From VGRW01 sp031396695 (GTDB lineage: Bacteria; Myxococcota_A; UBA9160; SZUA-336), in NCBI GenBank assembly GCA_031396695.1, contig JANNLG010000069.1, forward strand, positions 23,512-87,511: a stretch of 64,000 bases of DNA. The letters run 5' to 3'. Every line of letters starts with the position of its first letter. Positions within the stretch are counted from its first letter, which is position 1. The position numbers and the translations under genes are program-made. The notes beneath the pieces were generated by a model. That model was not told the DNA's origin and searched no databases. It saw only the letters and a program-made list of their open reading frames with translations. This document shows positions 58,402 to 64,000 of this stretch, piece after piece.

Positions 58402-61299
58402 CTACTGGAGATCGCCCGCGATGCGCGTCCCTGACCCGAAGGGCACCGCGGTCCAGGTCACCGGTTGACCAGCGGTGTTCGCGCGATCGCGCACGTAGGT
58501 CGACGTACGCCGCGTGCTCGTGTTGTTCTCGTAGTACTGACCCGCGTAGAAGCCGGTCTGGATCAGGCGCCAGGTCTTGCCGGCTCCGCTCACCACACCC
58601 TTCGCCACCAGGTCACACTCTTTCGCGTTGGATCCGGTGAGGAACGAGGCGTAGTTGGCGCGGCAGCGCGACTCCATCAGGGCGACCCGCGCATTCACGT
58701 TGCTGTCGTTGCGGCTGGTGTTCGTCATGGTGACCTGCTGTCCGACGACGGGCGGCAGATCCGAATCGAACGCTAGCATGAACTGCTCCGCGTCGCGGCG
58801 TTGTGGGTCGCCGCCGCAGAATCCCACGAGGCCGGTCGGATCGCAGTTGAAGACCTTTCCGTTGTAGAAGCGGAAGACCGTGTCGACGCTGCCGTCGTGC
58901 AGGAAGCCGAAGCCTCGGATCTGGTCGCCCTTGTGGCCGTTGTCGCCCGGGTTCACCTCGTCGACGTCCGGTGCCCCGTACATACCCACCTTGGTGTAGA
59001 GGTTGCGAAGGTGGGGGATCTTCACGATCTGCGGCAGGTCCTCGAAGCTCCAGCGGCCGTCGGTGCCGAAGAAGCCGTTCTGCTGCTCCGTCGTGTGGCA
59101 GCCCTCGCAGGTGAAGCCCAGCTCCGGCACGAACGGCAAGCCGTCCGAGCGGTGGCCTCCGTCGAGCAGCGGCCGGCCGTTGATGCACAGCGGCGGCAGC
59201 GTCGTGACGCTGTCCGGGCCGTCGCAGCCGAAGAAGAAGCGCTTGCCGCGGTCCTGCGCCGAGGTGAGCGAGTTGTCGAGGTTGCGCACCGGATTCGGCG
59301 GCAGCGCGATCTCGAGCGCGAAGTCGGCGAACTTCTGCATGTCGGCCGCGGAGATGATCGCCTCGCGGCCGTTCAGCCCCTCGAACGCGACGATGAAGTT
59401 GCGGAACGCGAGATCGGAGTCGAAGGGCGGGTCGAGGTTGGCGTCGGTGCCGAAGAAGCCGGTGGCCCGGTCACCGCGCCAGTGCATCGCCCCGTTGGCC
59501 ACCATACCGCGCAGCGTCTGGGTGGTCATCGGTCCCTTCATCGAGTGGAACAGGTCCGTCTGACCCGTGCCGTTGATGTTGGGCCGGATCAGCGGCGCGG
59601 TGATGCCCAGCCGGATGTCGTTGTTGAGCGGGCGACCGCCCGGGTTGTTCGCGACGTCGGAGTCGGGGTCACCCAGATCCCAGCCGAGCTCGTCCTTGTC
59701 GCCGAAGATGTGACAGCTCGAGCACGACGCCTCGCCGTTCGATGACGAGAAGACCGCGTCGTACAGGAAGCGGCGCCCGTCCTTCACGTGCGCCGGCTCC
59801 GGGTTGTTGAGCGTGTGTGCGGCGATCTGTAGCCTTGTCGCGAGATCGACGACCTTCACGGAGTTGTCGAAGCGCGTGAGCACGTACAAGCGGTTGCGCG
59901 GCTCGTCGAGCGCCAGCCCGCTCGGCCCGCCGCCCGTCACGCTCAGGTAGTTGGCGCTGGTCAGCGTCGGATTGAACGTGTTGTTCTCGAGCGCTGCGGT
60001 GCTGAACACGCCGACCTTGCTCGAGCCGAACGCCGCCACGTAGAGCGTGGCACCGTTCGCCGACACGACCATGTCGACGGGCGTCGCCAGGCTGTGGTTT
60101 TTCGTGCCTACGGGTGCCGGTCGGATGTCGTAGTTGATGTGCTTGTTCAGGTGCCGTGGAGTCACCGTCGAGCCCGAAAGCACGGTGATGCGTGACTCGG
60201 CCAGGCGACCCTGCACGGTGCTGCCGCCGAAGTCACCCGGCCCCTCGAAGCGGACGTCGTTGACGGCCTCGGTGTTCGAGACGTAGACCTTCCCGCTGAC
60301 CGGATTCACCGCCATGTTGAACAGCGTCGTGCCGACGCCCCGGTACGAAGCGGTCTCCGTCAGCGTGCTCGCGTTGATCGCGAACACGTCCTTGTCGGGC
60401 AGGTTGAACTTGACCGCGTTGTCCCAGTTGCGGCCGAGCTCGTCTTCGAAGTGGCCGCTCGAGGGGTTGTACTTGACGACGATCCCGACGTCCGGCGCCT
60501 GGATGCCCTGGTGGTTCGTCGCCGGGCCCGCGTTGCCGCCCGGGTAGACGACGCCGCCCTCCAGCGTGCAAGGCGTATTCGGATCGAAGCCCTGACAGAC
60601 GGAGCCCTCGTTCACGGTGGTGGTCCGGTTCCCGGAGGGCAGGGCGGCCGCGTACACGGTGCCGCCGTCCGGGCTCTTGGCCAGCGCGCGCGGCACGTCC
60701 GAGAACAGGTGGACGATCTTGAGCGGCGTGCCGCCGAGCGCGTTGCCCGGGTTGGCGGCGTCGAAGACCCAGACGCTGGCCCGCGGCTCGCCGGGCGTGG
60801 TGAGCTTCGGATCGCCGGCGCCAGGGACGCTCGCGATGGTCGCGTTCGTGAGCTGCTGGCCGCGGCGCGCGGTCGTGATGAACGCGCGGGAGCCGCCGGA
60901 GCCGGCGAACACGATGTCGCGCGGCTCGTCGCCGACGAGCAGCGTGCGCTTCACGCGGGCGGGAGTCACCCCGACGTCGACGATGCTGATGCTGTCGGAA
61001 AGGTGATTCACGACCCACACCTCGGTCGCGGAGCGCACTGCGACCGAGACCGGCTCGAGACCCACGGAGATCGACGAGAGCTTCGTGAGTCCGCTCGCCG
61101 TGACGCTGAAGATCTCGAGATTGTTGTCCGGTGTGTTGACCGCGTAGAGCCGAGTCCCGTCCGGTGACAGCGCGAGCGGCCGGACCTGACCGCTCTCGAA
61201 CGTGATGAACGATGTCTGTGACCGAGCCTCGGTCGCGAGAATGCCGGCGAGAGCCAGCCCCGTGAGTGCGCGTACGACCCAGCGATTCGCCCGTGCCAT
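58402..61299 (-). CDS. YVTN beta-propeller di-heme cytochrome c protein
   Basis: 965 residues from ATG 61299, which has a very strong GGAGGGAGGGA site. Signal peptide (RWVVRALTGLALAGILATEARS). Residues about 30-500 form a YVTN-like propeller (LALSPDGTRLYAVNTPDNNLEIFSV, VSVAVRSATEVWVVNHLSDSISIVDV, LYVLTRFDNSVKVVDL). The C-terminal third has two c-type heme motifs, CSSCH at 526-530 and CEGCH at 731-735, as in cytochrome-c-peroxidase/MauG relatives. It would be periplasmic, passing electrons to or from an unknown partner. Upstream open frame to 61920 is not part of the gene. Confidence 0.9.
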   Translation of the reverse strand: MARANRWVVRALTGLALAGILATEARSQTSFITFESGQVRPLALSPDGTRLYAVNTPDNNLEIFSVTASGLTKLSSISVGLEPVSVAVRSATEVWVVNHLSDSISIVDVGVTPARVKRTLLVGDEPRDIVFAGSGGSRAFITTARRGQQLTNATIASVPGAGDPKLTTPGEPRASVWVFDAANPGNALGGTPLKIVHLFSDVPRALAKSPDGGTVYAAALPSGNRTTTVNEGSVCQGFDPNTPCTLEGGVVYPGGNAGPATNHQGIQAPDVGIVVKYNPSSGHFEDELGRNWDNAVKFNLPDKDVFAINASTLTETASYRGVGTTLFNMAVNPVSGKVYVSNTEAVNDVRFEGPGDFGGSTVQGRLAESRITVLSGSTVTPRHLNKHINYDIRPAPVGTKNHSLATPVDMVVSANGATLYVAAFGSSKVGVFSTAALENNTFNPTLTSANYLSVTGGGPSGLALDEPRNRLYVLTRFDNSVKVVDLATRLQIAAHTLNNPEPAHVKDGRRFLYDAVFSSSNGEASCSSCHIFGDKDELGWDLGDPDSDVANNPGGRPLNNDIRLGITAPLIRPNINGTGQTDLFHSMKGPMTTQTLRGMVANGAMHWRGDRATGFFGTDANLDPPFDSDLAFRNFIVAFEGLNGREAIISAADMQKFADFALEIALPPNPVRNLDNSLTSAQDRGKRFFFGCDGPDSVTTLPPLCINGRPLLDGGHRSDGLPFVPELGFTCEGCHTTEQQNGFFGTDGRWSFEDLPQIVKIPHLRNLYTKVGMYGAPDVDEVNPGDNGHKGDQIRGFGFLHDGSVDTVFRFYNGKVFNCDPTGLVGFCGGDPQRRDAEQFMLAFDSDLPPVVGQQVTMTNTSRNDSNVNARVALMESRCRANYASFLTGSNAKECDLVAKGVVSGAGKTWRLIQTGFYAGQYYENNTSTRRTSTYVRDRANTAGQPVTWTAVPFGSGTRIAGDLQ

Positions 61300-61458
61300 G
61301 GATCCCTCCCTCCAATGACGTGCCTCGCGGAATCTCTCACACGCGCGCGGCGGCTGACAAGAGAAATCTGCACCGATCGGTACGGAAGTTTCGCGGGTCG
61401 CTTCCGGGCCCCCGAGCGCGCTAGGATCCGGCTCGAAACGGCCATTCCGGGGTGCGCA

Positions 61459-62214
61459 TTGCCCAAACCGAAGAAAAGTCGCAGCGCCAAGCGCAAGCCG
61501 CTCGCGAAGCGCACCCCGGCCGTGCGCGCGAAGTCGGCTCGCCCGGTCGGCGCGCGAGCCGACGTCTCCGATCGCCGCAAGCTGAAAGGGATGGTCAGCC
61601 GCGACCGCATCCTCGACTCCGCACTCGAGCACTTCTCGCAGCGCGGCTACGCGGCGTCCGGCGTGCACGACATCGCGCGCGCGGCCGGCATCGAGAAGAC
61701 GGCCCTGTACTGGCATTTCGGCAGCAAGGAAGGCCTGCTCGCCGCGGTGATCGACCGCCTGGACGCGGAGTTCGTGGATCGTGTGGCGCAGCGCGTCGCG
61801 CGCAGCGCGGGCGATTCGGACGATCGGCTCGACGTGTTCGTGGCCGGGCTGAAGCGGCTGGCGTCCGAGCGCGGTCAGCTGATCCGACTGATGCTCAGCG
61901 TCTCGATCGAGCGCGCGCACGTGTCGGCGGAGACGCGCTCCGCCATGGAGCGCATCTTCGAGCGAACGCGCCTCGCGGTGGCGCAGGGCTTCGAGCAGGC
62001 GCTGGGCGTGCGCCTGCCCGACATCGACCTGATCGCGCGCCTCACGCTCGCCTATCTATGGGAGGCCGCGGTGCGCGACCACGTCGACCCGAAGGGGGTC
62101 GAGCACGATCGCTTCTTCGCGCACCTCCGCCGCTTGATCGTGCTCGACATCGAGCACCAGCTCGGGGCGCTGGGCGCGACGGTCGACGCATCGCGCCGGC
62201 CCGTGCGCGCGTGA
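61459..62214 (+). CDS. TetR-family regulator with a basic N-terminal tail
   Basis: About 251 residues if TTG 61459 is the start (GGGGTG five bases upstream). An N-terminal TetR helix-turn-helix at about residues 48-95 reads RDRILDSALEHFSQRGYAASGVHDIARAAGIEKTALYWHFGSKEGLLAAVID, the classic TetR core. The ligand-binding domain follows. The 40 residues before the HTH are Lys/Arg-rich (PKKSRSAKRKPLAKR), unusual for the family. ATG 61591 would remove them but lacks a properly spaced site. Divergent from the cytochrome gene and convergent with the acyltransferase; it may control either. Confidence 0.88.
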   Translation: MPKPKKSRSAKRKPLAKRTPAVRAKSARPVGARADVSDRRKLKGMVSRDRILDSALEHFSQRGYAASGVHDIARAAGIEKTALYWHFGSKEGLLAAVIDRLDAEFVDRVAQRVARSAGDSDDRLDVFVAGLKRLASERGQLIRLMLSVSIERAHVSAETRSAMERIFERTRLAVAQGFEQALGVRLPDIDLIARLTLAYLWEAAVRDHVDPKGVEHDRFFAHLRRLIVLDIEHQLGALGATVDASRRPVRA

Positions 62215-62218
62215 GTTC

Positions 62219-63163
62219 TCAGCCCTCCGATCTCTCGCGCCAGAACGGGTAGAAGTTGAACCACTGGTAGGGGGCTTCGACGCAGCCGTCCTCCAGCACC
62301 GCGGCGTACTTCTGCACCAGCTGCTCCGCGTGCTTCTCGCGCTCGGCGCGCGGCACCACGCCGGGCGGCGCGAACACGTGCGTGCGCGCGGTGTAGTGCG
62401 CGGGTCCCGTGCGGATGCACGACGTGTAGAGCATCGTGCAGCCGAGCACGCCATGGAGCAGGAAGGGTCCGAGCGGGAAGCTCGCCTCGCGTCCCAGGAA
62501 CGGAACGCTCACCGTGCGCTCGTGTTCCGACGGCCACACGCGATCGCCGAGAATGCCGACGAACTCGCCGCGCGCGATCGCCGCGCGCATCTCGAAGGCG
62601 GCGTCGAGCGTGCCCGGCTCGAAGCGGATCAGGCGCAGGTTCCGCCCGGCCTGCAGGCGCTCGAAGAACGAATTGATGCGCGCGGCGTGGCGCGTGAACA
62701 TCAGCACGTTGAGCACGATGCCGTCCTGCGCGGAGAGCGCGCGCAACATGTCGAAGCTGCCGATGTGCGAGCTCAGGAAGATTCCGCCGCGGCCCTCGCG
62801 CACGAGTTTGGCCAGGTGCTCGCGCCCGTGCACGTCGAGCTCGAAGCTGTTCTCCTGGCCGCTCCACATGATCATGCGATCGAGCAGGTTCTCCGCGAAC
62901 GCGTGCAGATGGCGGAAGACGTGACGAAGCGTCGGCGGCTCGCCGAGCGCTTCGCGGCCGCGCGGCGTCGACCACAGCGTGCGCAGGTAGTCGAGCGACG
63001 CGGGGCGCGAGATGCGCCCGGTCAGAAAGAAGTACACGACGATGGGATTCAGCAACGCGACCGACGCGCGCCGGCCGAACGCGCGATAGAACGCACGCAG
63101 GATGAACAGCCAGGCGAGCGATCCGCTCTCGGCCATGCTCGCCCAGCCGCTGCGCTGACTCAC
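62219..63163 (-). CDS. LPLAT / LpxL-like acyltransferase
   Basis: 314 residues from GTG 63163, six bases after a GGAG. The H-x4-D catalytic motif is in LSSHIGSFDMLRAL (His near residue 127). The FVGILGDRVW and LFTRHAARIN stretches are as in the HtrB/LpxL acyltransferase family. An N-terminal membrane segment (SLAWLFILRAFYRAFG...ALLNPIVVYFFLT) is present. Probably inner-membrane acylation of a lipid or pigment head group; the substrate is not identifiable. It is divergent from the COG4648-type gene, and LPLAT/COG4648 pairs also occur in aryl-polyene clusters. Confidence 0.85.
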   Translation of the reverse strand: MSQRSGWASMAESGSLAWLFILRAFYRAFGRRASVALLNPIVVYFFLTGRISRPASLDYLRTLWSTPRGREALGEPPTLRHVFRHLHAFAENLLDRMIMWSGQENSFELDVHGREHLAKLVREGRGGIFLSSHIGSFDMLRALSAQDGIVLNVLMFTRHAARINSFFERLQAGRNLRLIRFEPGTLDAAFEMRAAIARGEFVGILGDRVWPSEHERTVSVPFLGREASFPLGPFLLHGVLGCTMLYTSCIRTGPAHYTARTHVFAPPGVVPRAEREKHAEQLVQKYAAVLEDGCVEAPYQWFNFYPFWRERSEG

Positions 63164-63260
63164 GCTGCGCTCCGCTCCATCCCCCGCACGCGGGCGAGAA
63201 TACACTAGGCTCTGGCCGGCCGCGTCCGCGGCGCGCACGAAGGGAGAGAGGCTGACGGGT

Positions 63261-63863
63261 TTGCTCCAGATCGTGTTCGGGCTCGGCTATCCGTTGCTCG
63301 TCTACTTCGGGCTCGGCGTCCTGTCGCCGCGCGCGCTCGGGCTCGGCATCCTGGCGTTCTTCGCGCTGCGCCTCGCGTTCTTCGCGCGGCGGCAGTTCGC
63401 GACGTACGCGCGCTTCGCGGGGCCGGTGGCTGCAGCGTTCGTGGTCGCGAGCGCCGCCTCGCTGATCTGGAACGACCCGCGCGCGCTGCTTCTCACGCCC
63501 GCGCTCGTGAACCTGGGGCTGTTCGCGGCGTTCGCTTCGTCGTTCGCTGGACGCGAGACGCTGGTCGAGAAGCTCGCGCTCGCGCAGGTCAGCGCGCTGT
63601 CCGCTTCCGAGCGCGCGTACTGTCGTCGGGTGACCGCGCTCTGGTGCGCGTTCCTGCTCGCGAACGCGGGCGTGATCACTTGGCTCGCACTCGCGGGAAC
63701 GCGCGAGCGCTGGGCGCTCTACACCGGCGTCGTCGCGTACGTCTTGATGGGCGCGCTGTTCGCGGCGGAGTTCGTGTACCGCCACTGGCGCTTCCGCCGC
63801 TACGTGGGCATGCCGACCGACGCGCTGCTGCGGCGACTCTTCCCACCCGACGCGTCGAAGTAG
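63261..63863 (+). CDS. COG4648-type membrane protein
   Basis: 200 residues from TTG 63261; GGGAGAGAG lies 10 bases before it. Five or so membrane segments. GLGYPLLVYFGLGVLSPRALGLGIL and ERAYCRRVTALWCAFLLANAGV...WALYTGVVAYVLMGALFAAEFVYR match the uncharacterised COG4648 membrane family. In other bacteria this family is often encoded in aryl-polyene (xanthomonadin-like) pigment clusters next to acyltransferases, and here an LPLAT gene lies on its other side. The family's reaction is not established. Confidence 0.75.
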   Translation: MLQIVFGLGYPLLVYFGLGVLSPRALGLGILAFFALRLAFFARRQFATYARFAGPVAAAFVVASAASLIWNDPRALLLTPALVNLGLFAAFASSFAGRETLVEKLALAQVSALSASERAYCRRVTALWCAFLLANAGVITWLALAGTRERWALYTGVVAYVLMGALFAAEFVYRHWRFRRYVGMPTDALLRRLFPPDASK

Positions 63864-63870
63864 CGTCGTC

Positions 63871-64000
63871 TCAGCCGGCGGGGTTCGCGGCCAGGTGCGC
63901 GAAGCGCTCGGCGACGCGCGTCCTGCGATAGGCCGCGAGGATCGGCTCGAGCTCCGTTGGCGAGGCGCCGTGCAGGATCACGCCGTCGCAGCCGAGCGCG
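63871..64000 (-). CDS. 3' end of a possible luciferase-like (LLM) oxidoreductase (partial)
   Basis: The last 42 codons of a minus-strand frame run off the window. ALGCDGVILHGASPTELEPIL, ending AANPAG, resembles the barrel end of LLM-class flavin/F420-dependent oxidoreductases, where GADEVILHG then an EL...YR helix occurs. Only the tail is seen, so the family call is tentative. Convergent with the COG4648 gene, 7 bases apart. Confidence 0.5.
   Translation of the reverse strand, partial: ALGCDGVILHGASPTELEPILAAYRRTRVAERFAHLAANPAG

Noticed and set aside
61300..61920. Upstream extension of the cytochrome gene
   Set aside because: A strong ribosome site and signal peptide fix the start at 61299. 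The extension is antisense to the TetR gene.

Overview
The window is GC-rich, densely coded chromosomal DNA from a Gram-negative bacterium. Evidence for an outer membrane includes lipoproteins with lipoboxes, predicted outer-membrane beta-barrels, a Wzx/Wzy-type polysaccharide locus, an LpxL-like acyltransferase and a PEP-CTERM protein. The 16S rRNA gene looks proteobacterial in the old 'deltaproteobacterial' sense (Myxococcota, Desulfobacterota or Binatota-like). That placement is an impression from reading the gene, not a computed assignment. No phage, transposon, plasmid or CRISPR signature was seen. The content is core genes with several accessory blocks.

Layout. Bases 1-9520 hold housekeeping genes: a glycerophosphodiester phosphodiesterase, the glutamate synthase pair gltB-gltD on the minus strand, then a plus-strand run of a small coiled-coil protein, zapA, 5-formyl-THF cyclo-ligase and tyrS. 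Bases 9590-15245 hold one complete rRNA operon: promoter, boxA, 16S, tRNA-Ile(GAT), tRNA-Ala(TGC), 23S, 5S and a terminator hairpin. Long complementary arms around 16S and 23S form the predicted processing stalks. Bases 15254-24082 hold a large repeat/propeller lipoprotein, aroA, a serine-synthesis pair (class V aminotransferase plus serA), purA, a TPR protein and tRNA-Lys(TTT).

Bases 24088-44220 are largely an exopolysaccharide/O-antigen-like region. A minus-strand operon (34513 down to 24088) encodes three glycosyltransferases, two sugar-modifying dehydrogenases, a DUF535/VirK-like protein, an FkbM methyltransferase and a lipoprotein that strongly resembles GH74 endo-glucanases. Next come a lone GT4, a tyrosine-kinase/Wzz pair on the minus strand and a plus-strand series of WecG-type transferase, Wzy/ligase, GT2 and Wzx. 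A perfect inverted repeat lies at the start of the WecG gene, in the divergent promoter region.

Bases 44245-51496 are a minus-strand operon for aerobic benzoate degradation through benzoyl-CoA epoxidation: hybrid histidine kinase, SDR, benzoate-CoA ligase, boxC, boxB. The reductase boxA is not in the window. Bases 51623-57658 carry secreted and envelope proteins: an L,D-transpeptidase, a PEP-CTERM protein, a TPR plus beta-barrel protein with Slam-like architecture, a FecR-domain protein, a phenol-degradation-type outer-membrane protein and an MgtC/DUF4010 membrane protein. Bases 57666-64000 carry an FKBP lipoprotein, a YVTN-propeller di-heme cytochrome, a TetR regulator with a basic N-terminal tail, an acyltransferase, a COG4648-type membrane protein and the 3' end of a possible luciferase-like oxidoreductase. 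The best candidates for something undescribed are the GH74-like/DUF535 polysaccharide operon and the PEP-CTERM / TPR-barrel / FecR cassette.
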